DNA from: Ascarosepion bandense
Taxonomy: Eukaryota > Mollusca > Cephalopoda > Sepiida > Sepiidae
Direction of reading: 5' to 3'
Assembly: GCA_037127315.1 (NCBI GenBank)
Contig: JBBBDQ010000445.1
Location: forward strand, 1,116,501 to 1,180,500
Length of the DNA stretch: 64,000 nt
Shown: positions 53,283 through 63,823 of the stretch, piece after piece
Position numbering within the stretch: position 1 is the first letter of the stretch
Layout of the letters: each line of letters starts with the position of its first letter
Notes under the pieces: generated by a model
Told to the model about the DNA's origin: nothing
Databases searched by the model: none
Seen by the model: only the letters and a program-made list of their open reading frames with translations
Position numbers and translations under genes: made by a program

Positions 53283-53475
53283 TATTATTTACATTGTTCG
53301 GACTGTTGTCTTCATCTTTATTGCCATGTTTATGACGTTTCGGCCGTTGTGCGTTCCGGCCTTTTTCAGGAATTGTTAGGAATTTAGATCGAACCCTTTA
53401 ATTCGATCACTGGGGTATATCATTCTAATTCCGTGTGTCATGCCACTTACAAATGTCATGGTTATCTAAATTACT
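53283..53475 (-). repeat. tS3 SINE fragment
   Basis: The minus strand carries AGTGGCATGACACACGG, AATGATATACCCCAGTGATC and GGCCGGAACGCACAACGG, then a tail CAATAAAGATGAAGACAACA. Confidence 0.65.
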
Positions 53476-53569
53476 TGTAACTATTCTTGCAAGCAACTTT
53501 GAAAAGAAGTTTCTATAAAAATACATGAACTTATATTTTATTCATACTTCTGACATGAGGTAGTTTTTA

Positions 53570-53860
53570 CATTGTTTAGACTATTGCCCTCATCTTTATT
53601 ACCATGTTTATGTCTCGGCCATTGTATGCTCTGACCTTCTTCAGGTGTTAAAAATTTTGAACCAAACCCTTTATTTCGATGACTGGGATATATCCTTCTC
53701 ATTCCATGTAGTTATCTTCCTTTAACTTAACTCTTCTAAGTTATTTGTTCGCTACTGATGTAGCCTGGTATTGAACTCACATCTCTTTAGGTCAAGTCAC
53801 TGGAATTAACCAACGCCTATATCCACTGAGCCATGCAAGTTTGAATTTTTGGGACTAATA
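53570..53860 (-). repeat. tS3: tRNA-derived SINE, near full length
   Basis: On the minus strand the head is GCATGGCTCAGTGGATATAG (A box) and GATGTGAGTTCAATACCAG (B box), followed by the family body (GAAGGTCAGAGCATACA near the end) and tail. It shows that the two upstream fragments are truncated members. Confidence 0.75.
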
Positions 53861-53880
53861 AATCTAATGTCTAAGTAACC

Positions 53881-54130
53881 ATTTTTTTTTTTTTTTTTTT
53901 TACCAGAGCTCATATTACAATTTTTGACATTAACAATTTTTTTAGCACTCCATATTACTGGTCCACATATTGTATTCATTTCTATGCCTGGCATTCTTTT
54001 TTTTTTTTTTTTTTTACCAGACTTCATATTACAATCTTTGATGCTAATGATTTTTTTTTTTTTTTTGATTTCTATGCATGGCCTTTTTCCTTTTTTTTTC
54101 CTTTTTTACCAGACCTCATATTACAATCTT
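53881..54130 (+). repeat. T-rich tandem array, left part
   Basis: Units of poly-T, ACCAGA(G/C)CTCATATTACAA, TCTTTGATGCTAATGA, then TCCATATTACTGGTCC and ATTTCTATGCCTGGCATT. About three units lie here; the array resumes at 54915. Confidence 0.8.
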
Positions 54131-54914
54131 TGATGCAGATTATACAGTGCTGATTGCAGACACGGAAAGGAAACTACAAGACCTCCTACAGAAGGTAGCA
54201 GTGGAAAGCGACAAAAAAAGACTACAAATATACTTTAAGAAAACTGAATGCATGGTCAGCAGCAAAAGGTGCAACCTAAAATGCCAAATACAGGTGGGGG
54301 ATACCAGAATCAAGCAAGTACAAAAATTTAAATACCTAGGAAGTGTTCTAACAGGAGATGGAAAGTGCGACACAGATCTGAAGGCGAATTGGCGTGGCAA
54401 AGGATGCATTCCAGAAGCTGAGTAAAATACTAACACAGGAAAATTTCACTAGAAACAAAGAAAAGAGACAACTGGATTGCTATGTGATCTCAGTTCTTCA
54501 ATATGGCAGTGAATGCTGGACAATATCATCGAAAATGAGGACAAAACTGGAAGCAGCAGAAATGTGGTTCTACAGAAGGATGCTGCGGATATCGTGGACT
54601 GAGCATGCAAGCAACGATGAAGTGTTGGAAAGAATGGCAACAAAAAGGAAATTAATACTGAGCATCAGGAAGAGACAGCTGAAGTTCTTGGGACACGCAA
54701 TGAGGAAGGAGAGCTTGGAGAACCTGATACTGACTGGCTAGATAGGAGAGACAGAGAAAGGCAGTGGATAACATATTTGCAGGGCCTGATCAGGTGGATG
54801 ACGGAACAGGGGTTGCCAGGAGTAACAGGAGCAAACATACTAAGAGCCACAAGGGATAGGGAGACATGGAGAACCATGATCGCCTACATCCTGAAGGGAC
54901 AAGGCACATAGAAG
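54131..54914 (+). pseudogene. LINE-R ORF C-terminal half, best preserved copy
   Basis: It starts in the palm at 'DADYTVLIADTERKLQDLLQ'. Then 'KKTECMVSSKR', 'IQVGDTRIKQVQKFKYLGSV' and, after one frameshift near 54395, 'MAKDAFQKLSKIL', 'LQYGSECWTISSKM', 'EMWFYRRMLRISWTEHASND' and 'FLGHAMRKESLENLILTG'. After a stop the frame continues to 'TMIAYILKGQGT' and GGCACATAG. One frameshift and one stop separate it from an open frame, so it is fairly young. The fingers and endonuclease are absent. Confidence 0.85.
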
Positions 54915-55008
54915 AAGATATTCCTGTTCCTCATATTTTATTCATATCTATGCCTGGCATTTTTTTTTTTTTTTTTTACCAGACCTCATGTTACAATCTT
55001 TGATGCGA

Positions 55009-55049
<41 letters not shown>

Positions 55050-55205
55050 CAGTCCATATTAGTGGTCCCCATATTGTATTCATTTCTATGCCTGGCATTT
55101 TTTTTTACCAGAGCTCATGTTACAATCTTTGATGCTAATGATTTTCTCTAGCACTCCATATTACTGGTTTTCAAATTGTATTCATTCCTATGCTTGGTTG
55201 GCTTA
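54915..55205 (+). repeat. T-rich tandem array, right part
   Basis: Two to three more units of the array at 53881, including a 29-bp T-run at 55013-55047. LINE-R therefore sits inside the array. Confidence 0.8.
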
Positions 55206-55384
55206 GGAGATTTTTTTGTGGACTAGCATATGTCTTGATTCCTTAAGTTTATGTAGTTTTCAAGGATGTTCTTTATCAATTATTTCAACTTCATCCCATC
55301 CGTCCATATTTGAGCAGCTATGCCTGATTTTTCAATCTCCCCTTGTGTTATCGTCTTATGATGTTCTTACCATAAGGGGTGGTT

Positions 55385-55610
55385 GACAAATAACTTAAAG
55401 AGCTAGAGGACTATAACTACATGGCTACCAGAAGTGGCATCGCACATGTAATTAGAATGATATACCCCAGTTATTGAAATAAAGGGTTCAGTTTGAAATT
55501 CCTAGCAGAATTCCTGAAGAAGGCCGAGGCATACAATAACTGAAACATCATAAACGTGGCAAGAAAGATAAGGAAAATAGTCTGAACAATGTAAATAATG
55601 TCTATTTTTT
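55385..55610 (+). repeat. tS3 SINE, head missing
   Basis: ACATGGCTACCAGAAGTGGC, ATATACCCCAGTTATTGAAA, TTCCTGAAGAAGGCCGAGG and the tail CATAAACGTGGCAAGAAAG follow the family order. Confidence 0.7.
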
Positions 55611-56059
55611 CATTTAGCTTGTGCACAACAAAAAGTCCCTTTTAAACCAAAGCAACTTTTTGTATTTTTTAATCATTTAGAAAGGCACTTTGTTCTTTCT
55701 GACTATCCACGATGTCTTTTATTTTTCTCTCCTCTTTTCAGTCTTTGTTGTGACGTATAGGGTGTTTATCAAAATATACCCACTGTTTCCTTTCTCTCTC
55801 CTTTTTTTTTTTATCGCTTCTTTTCTCTTTCTTTTAATCAAAACATTTATTGAGTTTCTCTTTGCCGCATTTACAGGAACAATATTATCTCTCAGCTCCA
55901 TTGCCACTTGACTTCCTGCTTTGAGGCCAAATTTACTTACGAAATTGGGATTAAAATGGAAAAAACAACATCCAATTTAATTGTATTTTTTTTTTATTAC
56001 TTAGTTTGTAGTGTTTTTTTTTTGTTTTTTTATTTTGGTATAATGTTCACAACTGTCAT
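55611..56059. other. No gene recognised
   Basis: T-rich sequence with short hydrophobic ORFs from T-runs. Confidence 0.5.
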
Positions 56060-56665
56060 TATATTGAAACATTGATCCTGTACCATCACAGAATTTATGC
56101 AAAATCAAACCTGGGAATACCAGGTGCTGTAAGCTTAGATGTGCAGGTGGTATAATCAATAATGGCTTGCAATTCTTGTTTTGTTCATGATATTCACATA
56201 TGTGCAAGTACCCTTGGGAAAGGTATGAATCCACCTTTTCATCCCCAAATTATCAGTAAGTTAAGTGCCATATGTGATACATGCTTGGGTAATCATATCT
56301 TAAAAGAGGCACGACTACGTGGGCTGAAGATTTTCTTGCAGTGGGTTGCCATTACTTTCTGTAGTAGAATGGTTGTCGAATGAAGCTATAGGACCCAATC
56401 TGTCCTGCTATTTAATCCATAGCAAGAGGGAGAAGTGACGGATTAGTGCTTTTACAAGGGTATTTTTATGTAAGTGAATGCAATGAGTTCAGCTGGAATT
56501 TGAACTTGGTATCCACTGCACCACATTAGGTTACTTAATAAGGCTAGTATCACTAAAACCATTATTACCTCAAAAATAAATAAAAAAATAAATAAAATTG
56601 CATACAAAATATTTAAATTTCACCGGTAATTAATCCATAGTGGTTGTTATGGTGCTAAACATAGA
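56060..56665 (+). repeat. 5S-SINE interrupted by tS1
   Basis: CCTGGGAATACCAGGTGCTG and TAAGCTTAG are an exact-looking 5S rRNA 3' end. The central domain AGTACCCTTGGGAAAGGTAT follows. After the tS1 insertion it resumes (GGCTAGTATCACTAAAACC) and ends with a tail like TTAATCCATAGTGGTTG. Confidence 0.7.
56253..56528 (-). repeat. tS1 SINE nested in 5S-SINE
   Basis: On the minus strand it runs from ATGTGGTGCAGTGGATACC (head shortened) to TGGCACTTAACTTACTG. About 25 bp of the head are missing. Confidence 0.8.
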
Positions 56666-56992
56666 CATCATAGTGTCCAAAGACTTTATAAACAGAAAGG
56701 TTCACACCAATCAGACACACTACCCCAGTCAGTAATGCCCATTCTGCCCCCTTAGACACTAGAAATTCAGGTCTACCTTTCACTGGAGTTAAGAGAAAGC
56801 CGAGTTAAAAATGTGTGAAACTATTATGTTGTCAAGATAAGCACTCAGTTGTGGAACAATCTGAGAAAAGAATAATCCACCTTGAGAAAGAGAACTATTT
56901 ATGGTGCCCTGGGGCATCTCATTGTGCTCAAGTGGGATAATCCATTGCTTGGGTTGTGATTGGCTGCTGGTAAATGAGTGGAGGTATTTCTG

Positions 56993-57000
56993 TATAAATA
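56993..57000 (+). promoter_or_regulatory. TATA box
   Basis: TATAAATA lies about 30 bp before the first hairpin unit, with GATTGG 30 bp upstream. Spacing is typical of a pol II core promoter. Confidence 0.55.
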
Positions 57001-57027
57001 CTAGCTTGATTCCAGTCACAGTTTGCA

Positions 57028-57745
57028 GAGTTTGCATTGGAGCAGTCGTCTTCGGATGACTGCTCTGTAACCCTATAACACTGTCAGCTCTCTGCTTCCG
57101 AGCAGAGAGCACAAACCCAGTCGTGGTTCCGCCGAAGGGTAGAACCACGACTCGGTAAAAATAGACAGACATATTTTTGGCCCGGCTATATGGCCGGGAA
57201 TTCCCACATTAAAATGACCATGTGTCACATCCGGGCTTGCGTGGGAAGCCTAGTAAATACAGCAGAGTTTGCATTGGAGCAGTCGTCTTCGGATGACTGC
57301 TCTGTAACTCTATAACACTGTCAGCTCTCTGCTTCCGAGCAGAGAGCACAAACCCAGTCGTGGTTCCGCCGAAGGGTAGAACCACGACTCGGTAAAAATA
57401 GACACATATTTTTGGCCCGGCTATATGGCCGGGAATTCCCACATTAAAATGACCATGTGTCACATCCGGGCTTGCGTGGGAAACCTGGTAAATACAGCAG
57501 AGTTTGCATTGAAGCAGTCGTCTTAGGATGACTGCTCTGTAACTCTATAACACTGTCAGCTCTCTGCTTCCGAGCAGAGAGCACAAACCCAGTCGTGGTT
57601 TCGCCGAAGGGTAGAACCACGACTCGGTAAAAATAGACAGACATATTTTTGGCCCGGCTATATGGCCGGGAATACCCACATTAAAATGACCATGTGTCAC
57701 ATTCGGCCTTGCGTGGAAAGGCTAGTAAATACAGCAGGGTTTGTA
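57028..57745 (+). repeat. Three ~236-bp tandem units, each with four hairpins
   Basis: Units start GAGTTTGCATT at 57028, 57265 and 57500, and a diverged fourth start lies at 57737. Each unit holds in order: an 11-bp stem GAGCAGTCGTC with a TTCG loop; a 10-bp stem GCTCTCTGCT with a TCCG loop; an 11-bp stem AGTCGTGGTTC with a 12-nt loop; and a 6-bp stem CCCGGC. Unit 3 has a TTAG loop in hairpin 1 and a G-T pair in hairpin 3. The unit is CpG-rich compared with everything around it. Minus-strand ORFs of 66-127 codons overlap it but stay open only because of the repeat. Confidence 0.9.
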
Positions 57746-57929
57746 TTGAGTTACAACCTGCTTTATTTTTGTCTGCCAAATGGACACTAGCTGGGATCCT
57801 TACACCGGTAAGTGTTGTTAGTCTATTTTTATTCTACAAAAAGGGTGAAACCAATTTAAAAGAAAGAACAGATTGAAGAATTCAGTATTTTCTTTTCCAG
57901 ACAAAATATTTGTAGTAGAAGATCATAAG

Positions 57930-58265
57930 GGGAAACAAATCCTTGTATTAAGATTAACATGAGCTGGTGCACATGACGCTACAGTGAGAGAAAAAGACAA
58001 GATACAGGGGATAGATAGGGTTCGAAGAGGTAGATGGGATTTAGGGAGGTAGAAGATGGCAATTGATGTTGCATTTAAACTTTGGGAGTTTGTAGCTCTC
58101 AGGAAAGCAATTAAATGGAAGGTCGTTACACAGATGGGAAATGTGAGCAAAGAAACTCTCAGAGTAGAAGTGGCGGTTATGTTTGACTATTTTAACCATA
58201 AAATGGTGGGACCTAAATGCCAGTCCAGTAGCACAAGTAAATTCACTTGGTCAGGTCAAAATTGC
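57930..58265 (-). pseudogene. LINE-J ORF C-terminus and 3' UTR
   Basis: The minus strand encodes 'TKWQFWPDQVNLLVLLDWHL' in part, 'VSLLTFPICVTTFHLIAF' and 'NSQSLNATSIAIFYLPK'. The usual LINE-J 3' UTR follows, without its A-tail. Confidence 0.55.
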
Positions 58266-59040
58266 CAACAATAAACAGTTGGTTGCTATTATTAAAAAGC
58301 TCTTATTACTTAACTTTGTTTTATCATGGACCTGTTGGCTATTTGACAGGCAAACGTAACTTCATTTGCAACATAGATCATACTGTCGCTAATTGCAACA
58401 TGTCAGAAACAGATTACAGCCACTGTGGTAACATTCACAACTTGTAATTCCACTGAGAACCAGTGATGGTTGCTAAAAGGTTAATTTAAAAGACCAGTGA
58501 TAATACTGTTATTGAAGAGCGTTCCAAGCCCTTCATGTCTGTCTTCTCATCGGATTGCAATTTTAAGTGCTCATCTACCCAAAAATAGTTTTACTATATT
58601 TATGGGTTATGCACTAGTTTAATATAGAATTTCATTATTTTCAGAATTTAATGTCTGCAAAAGAAATAGCTTTCCTTTTTGAATGTCAGTTAAGTGGGTT
58701 TAAAATTACGATTTCCTTGAAATGACAAAAAATTTAATCATAGCTACTTAGTAGCCTTAGTTATGTAATATGAGAAGAAAAAGAGTTTAGGGTAAATCAG
58801 GTTTTAAATAAATGCCTATGTGTTTTTGTTTTGACCAAGAAATGACATTTTGATGAAGCAGAATTCATTTTCCAACAGTTAATTGTCAGAATAAATCCGT
58901 AAGAGAACAACTAGGAAAGATTTATACAGCTAACCTGTTCTGCTTTTATTAAAGCTTCATCAAAGGATGAAAGTGAAGACTTCCATTTTAAAACATTTCT
59001 ATTTGTTTTTATCATATACTTCTGTTTGATTCTAATCCAT
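58266..59040. other. No gene recognised
   Basis: Balanced composition to 58450, AT-rich after. No exon with both splice sites was found. Confidence 0.45.
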
Positions 59041-59051
59041 ATTTGATCCCA

Positions 59052-59056
<5 letters not shown>

Positions 59057-59115
<59 letters not shown>
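59057..59115. repeat. (TA)n(CA)n microsatellite
   Basis: About 22 TA units followed by about 8 CA units, abutting the Tc1-derived MITE. Confidence 0.95.
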
Positions 59116-59502
59116 TACCGGCCATAATTATTAGGCTACCCCAGTTTTTAAAAAAAAATGTATTTCATTCTATTTTTAGTATTTATTGCCAAGTGAATAA
59201 CATTAAATGAAAATAGAATGGTTCTTTTGTTATTATTACTTTGCAAAATTTTACAAGGTAGCCAGGAAGCCTTTGCTTCGGGCAGCCAATAAGAAGAGAC
59301 TAGCATGGGGAAGAGACCACAAAAACTGGACACCAGATCAGTTCATTTGATGCACATGTTATTGTGCAATATTAACAAAAGAACCATTCTATTTTCATTA
59401 GAATTATCCACTTGGCAATTAATACTAAAAATTGTATAAAATACACCATTTTGTTTTTTTTGTTTTTTTTTTTAAACTGGGGTGACCTAATAATTATGGC
59501 CG
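59113..59502. mobile_element. Tc1-derived MITE, copy 2
   Basis: Left end CACTACCGGCCATAATTATT and a complementary right end GGCCATAATTATTAGG-like. The centre reads 'AANKKRLAWGRDHKNWTPDQ', the same transposase remnant with the same internal deletion as at 35745. It is the better preserved copy. Confidence 0.85.
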
Positions 59503-59572
59503 TGTGTGTGTGTGTGTGGCTTGCAACAGAAATAGATTTGGGGCTATCTGGAAAGTTTATGCCAATTTTATT

Positions 59573-59577
<5 letters not shown>

Positions 59578-59611
<34 letters not shown>
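59578..59611. repeat. (TA)n microsatellite
   Basis: 17 TA units. Confidence 0.95.
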
Positions 59612-59613
<2 letters not shown>

Positions 59614-59639
59614 GGCTGTTGATTTGTAGTTGGGGATAC

Positions 59640-60085
59640 CTGGCTACCAGGGTGGTTAGCTAATTCCTACTGCAGATGCCTGCTCAGGCACACTTGTATT
59701 TGTTCAACACCCACAGTGCTCACCTGTTGTTTACACTGCAACTATGTTGAACAGACCTTAGTTATAGCTTCTGGGAGAGAGTGCATTATCTAGTATGAAC
59801 AACAGTCTGAACAAGGCCAGGATGCTCAAACTCTTGGTCACAATGACTTGTGACTTTGAGCTAGCACAGCCATTTGAGCTAGCACAACAAAGGGAGCTTT
59901 CTACCCAATTTTACTCACAGGCTTGGGTCAACAAGGTGTGGTATGGTTTTCAGGCACTTTCTGAAGGTGGCGCATGCTGGGATCGTTTCCTCTAGTCTGA
60001 TAATATCAAGAAGTCACCTTCCTGTTGAATTGACCATGCTGATATTCAAACCTTCATGGTCAGAAAGCAAACATGCTAACCAATT
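59640..60085 (-). repeat. Possible tRNA-derived SINE, unclassified
   Basis: On the minus strand ATTGGTTAGCATGTTTGC is A-box-like and GAAGGTTTGAATATCAGC is B-box-like, with tRNA-like spacing. A less AT-rich body (GCGCATGCTGGGATCG on the plus strand) extends to about 59640. No second copy lies in the window. Confidence 0.4.
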
Positions 60086-60093
60086 GGCAACAT

Positions 60094-60149
<56 letters not shown>
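60094..60149. repeat. (CA)n(TA)n microsatellite
   Basis: About 9 CA and 18 TA units. Confidence 0.95.
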
Positions 60150-60152
<3 letters not shown>

Positions 60153-60535
60153 GGTAAATGTTTTCTGGACTTTTAAAAATTATAAACCCGATACACAGTT
60201 GAAATCCTGTTTTCCTTGCTGGAAATGATTACATCCGCTTCCTCCTACTGTCATGGTTTACTTTTAAAATATTGACTGCCAACCATCAGTTATTTTATGC
60301 TTGACATTTTCCAATAGATTTTTATCTGCAAGTACTAAAAGCAGGGGATGCTTTTGGTGTGAAGACATCATTAAGACTTCATGTGAATCCAGAAGTGGTC
60401 TCTGCCAGTCGTCATGTTAAGTACAGACATATTTCGAGCCCTCATAATTAAAGCTCTAAGTTTTTCTTCTGATCACTTATAGAATGGAAAAAAAATGACT
60501 TCCTCATCTCAAAATAAGTTTTACATCTAAACTTA

Positions 60536-60818
60536 TTTATAAATGGAACTTTGTGTGTGTCCGTTCATTACCTATAGACTCTGAAATGGCTGAATCGATT
60601 TTCTTGAAAATTTACACAGTTGTACCATAAGCATCTGCGAGTGTTTTTAGCTAGGTCTTGTGTCGAGGTACCCTCAATAAACATCGATAATCGAAAAAAT
60701 CGGGTTATAGAAGGAGTGGTCCAATTTTAATCAAATTTGATACACTCATAGACAAAGACATAAGAAACGATATTCAGAAGTTTCAAGGTTAGAGTTTTTA
60801 CAGTAGTGCAGAAAATCG

Positions 60819-60856
<38 letters not shown>

Positions 60857-61033
60857 GCAAGATGTTTGTGTGTGTGTTTATCTGTCTGTATGTCCTTTAT
60901 ACAAATCCACAATTTTTATCCGATTCTCACCAAACTTCACACAAATATTCTTTAGGCTGACTCTGAGCTTGAGGACCATGGATTAGTTTTAAAGCTTTCA
61001 TTACACCCGAGCAATGCAGGGCTATACTGCTAG
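60536..61033 (+). mobile_element. HEL: Helitron-like element, complete short form
   Basis: It begins TCTAAACTTATTTATAAATG after A and ends with a hairpin relic (CCCGAGCAATGCAGGG), CTATACTG and CTAG before T. Both ends and both flanking bases are intact, making this the reference copy at 498 bp. It has the internal (TA)n at 60823-60852 and no coding. Confidence 0.7.
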
Positions 61034-61655
61034 TTTATAAATAAAGACAAATGAAACAAACAGATTGAAAATGAAATATTTTATTAATTCATTATCTGGT
61101 GTCATTCATTTTGAGAAACATTTAAATAATTCATGTTTAAGCATTTCATTGGAATTTAAAATAGAATCAAGCAACCGATTTTCATTTTTTTTCTGAACCT
61201 TGTAACAAATCCTGTAATGTGAGATTTTAAAAATCATTAGTCATTTTGAGTTTTGGGTTACACATTCTGAAGTTACCACTCAAAGTTGATATTATCTGCT
61301 AAAAATACTCTAATATGGCAGACAATTTTTAAAAATTTCTATTTTTACTTAGATCTGACAAGTTTGTTTTAAGGCATCTCTTGTTATAAATGTATTTTAT
61401 TTTCATTACAATCTTCAGTTTTAAATGTAATTTTAAAAAAATAACACAAAACTTTAACGGAGATATTGGCACAATCTTCAATCAGTGTTGTCGGTAATCC
61501 AAAGAGAACTAGTCAAGTGTACAAATATTATAGGACAGAGATTGTAATAATTATTAATGTGTTGGCAATAATCAAAACAACAATAGTCAATTTCTAGCTG
61601 AATTTTTGGATGAGTAGGTACGAATATTTATATGAGTAGGTACGAATATTTATAT
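61034..61655. other. No gene recognised
   Basis: AT-rich. A short direct repeat (ATGAGTAGGTACGAATATTT, twice) lies at 61609-61655. Confidence 0.5.
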
Positions 61656-62110
61656 GAGGACTAGTGTCCTCATTTTAGTTGTTGTTATCACAATGTTTTG
61701 GCAGTTGTCCTCTCCAGCCTGGATGTGTGTTGTGGTGCAGCGGATATCAGCTCTGAATGAGAAATCGGAGAGCTGAGTTTGAATTACAATTGAATTCATT
61801 GCATTCAATTTAATGCAAATAGCTTTGGGAAAAGTATTAATCCGTCCCTCCAACTATGGGTTAAATAACAGGACAGATTTGGTTCTATAGCCTTGGTTGG
61901 TAACCAATCTCCTGCAGAAAGTAATGGCAATCTAGTGTGGGAAAGTCATTTGCCCAGTTAGTTATCTCTTTCAAGACATGATCACCCAAATGTGTATCAT
62001 GTATGACGCCAGTGTTGATCTGGGTAGCTTTCAGGAAATTTTGAACTGAACCTACAAGGATAGATTGTTCTCATTCCACTGCCCATATCTTGGTACATCT
62101 CGTCTAGTTG
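61656..62110 (-). repeat. tS3 SINE split by tS1
   Basis: The tail part (GTGTCCTCATTTTAGTTG, 61664) and the body part (GATAGATTGTTCTCATTCC, 62060) lie on either side of the tS1 at 61721-62006. Confidence 0.6.
61721..62006 (+). repeat. tS1 SINE nested in tS3
   Basis: GGATGTGTGTTGTGGTGCAG head with A box, B box GAGTTTGAATTAC, and terminus ATCATGTATG. The last ~15 bp are missing. Confidence 0.8.
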
Positions 62111-62118
62111 CTATTTAG

Positions 62119-62700
62119 TCAGTTAAGTGCCATACGTGATACACGCTTGGGCGATCATGTCTCGAAAGAGACATGACTAACTGGGTAGATGATTATCCTG
62201 CAGTAGGTTGCCATTGCTTTCTGCAGTAGACTGGTTGCCAACCAAGGCTACAGAACCCAATCTGTTCTATTATTTGACTCATAGCTAGAGAGGGAAGAGA
62301 TGTATTATATTAGTAAGTAGTAATTTGTTGGGGTCAGTTTATTACTTCATAACAATATAAAACTAATCCCCCACTTTATGCCCATTGGAAGCCTTAATCA
62401 TGTCTTCAACTATTATATTCGGTTTTGGGCGATCATGTCTCAAAAGAGACATGACTGACTGGGCAGATGATTATCCCGCAGTAGGTTTCCATTGCTTTCT
62501 GCACTAAAATGGTTGCCAGCCAAGGCTATAGAACCCAGTCTGTCCTGTTATTTAACCCATAACTGGAGGGAAGAGACAGATTAATACCTTTGGAAAAGGT
62601 ATTTGCACGTAAGTGAATGCAAGGAATTCAAGTGGAATTTGAACCTGGCCCTCCGATTTCTCATTCTGAGCCAATATCTACTGCATCACAATGCACATTC
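62119..62700 (-). repeat. Dimeric tS1 with PAL linker
   Basis: On the minus strand: full monomer 62700-62425 (GAATGTGCATTGTGATGCAG head), linker with PAL (CATAAAGTGGGGGATTAG near 62379, TAAACTGACCCC near 62335), and a second monomer from the central domain to TGCCACTTAACTGA-type terminus at 62119. Confidence 0.85.
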
Positions 62701-62744
62701 TATGAAAATAAAAAAAATCTTTTATTCTTAAATCTTTTGCTTTA

Positions 62745-62835
62745 AAGAAAAAATTTTGTAAAATTGATTTAAATTGGTGATTTTAAAAAAATAATTTGAT
62801 TTAAATCTTGACTTAAATATGACAACCCTGGTTAG
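62745..62835 (-). repeat. Possible DNA-transposon end
   Basis: On the minus strand CAGGGTTGTCATATTTAAG followed by repeated GATTTAAATC-like blocks resembles ends of hAT-type non-autonomous elements. The other end was not found. Confidence 0.3.
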
Positions 62836-63110
62836 GCACCTATGAATATGTTCATTTAAATCTTATCTCATAACTGAATGACTTATAAGACATTGATTAT
62901 GTAAAGAAACGGTTAGACTATATCTTCTCACTTGTGTCTATCACACACTAAACAGAATGTGTTATATTTGAAATTAAATTTTCTTATTGTTGCCTATAAT
63001 GACTATACACTGCTTTGCACAATGAAGAGAGACTTCATTTTCTTTCATTAGAAATTTCCAGATTTTATGATAGAGAGTAAATTTGGCTTTCCATATGCAA
63101 TGATACTGTA

Positions 63111-63823
63111 CTAGCAGTATAGCCTGGTGTTGCTCGGGTGTAATGAAAGCTTTAAAACTAATAGATGGTCCTGGAGCCCAGACTCTTTGGACGTTGCCAC
63201 AAAAGACTAAAAAGCAATAGTTGTTTCCAGTTAAAGCAAAACCGTAGACTGAAAGAAAAATGAATGGATGTAAGTCAAATTTTGATTTCCTGGTATTGAT
63301 ATCAAATAAGTTTTTATCATCATAAACTGAATTTTGAAGGCTAAATAAGTCCTCTGAGTAAATGATATCATCGCTGAGACTAAGAACTACAATTATATCT
63401 ACTTAGAGCCAAAGCCAAAGCAAAAACTAAAATAAAAAGGCTGAAAAAATAGACATACATGCAGATAAATAGACACACACACAAACATCTTGCCTTTTAT
63501 ATATATATAATATTATCGATTTTCTGCACTATTGTAAGAACTGCAACCTTGAAACTTCTGAATACCGTTTCTTATGTCTTTGTCTATGGGTCAATCAAAT
63601 TTGATTAAAATCGGACCACTCCTTCTAGAACCCGATTTTTTTCGATTATCGATTTTCAATATTTATTGGGGGTACCTCAACCCAAAACCTAGCAAAAAAC
63701 ACTCGCAGACGCTTATAGTACAACTGTGTAAATTTTCAAGAAAATCGGTTCAGCCGTTTCGGAGTCTATAGGTAACGGACACAGAGAGATGAAGTTTCAT
63801 TTATAAATAACTTTGTATTTAGA
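63111..63823 (-). mobile_element. HEL: Helitron-like element (long form)
   Basis: CTAG at 63111 follows A. Hairpin-forming CCTGGTGTTGCTCGGG comes next. The long-form internal block (GACTCTTTGGACGTTGCC, GATTTCCTGGTATTGATATC) is complete. The other end reads CTTTGTATTTAGA before T. Confidence 0.6.

Larger units (their letters stand above)
56811..57800 (+). promoter_or_regulatory. LTR-like or promoter/leader region with TATA box
   Basis: CCAAT box on the minus strand (GATTGG, 56958-56963), TATAAATA at 56993-57000, and a probable transcription start near 57022-57030. A 750-bp leader made of three GC-rich units follows. It ends with CCAAATGG (ATG at 57780, good context) and nine codons reading MDTSWDPYT, then GTAAGT at 57808. 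A start TGTGTGAAAC at 56811 and an end TCTGCCA at 57777 would fit LTR termini. I cannot decide between an LTR and a cellular first exon. No primer-binding site matching a tRNA I recognise is visible. Confidence 0.45.

Noticed and set aside
56789..57644. Three related minus-strand ORFs across the hairpin units
   Set aside because: They repeat because the DNA unit repeats. The inverted repeats explain the sequence better than coding, and no protein family is recognisable.
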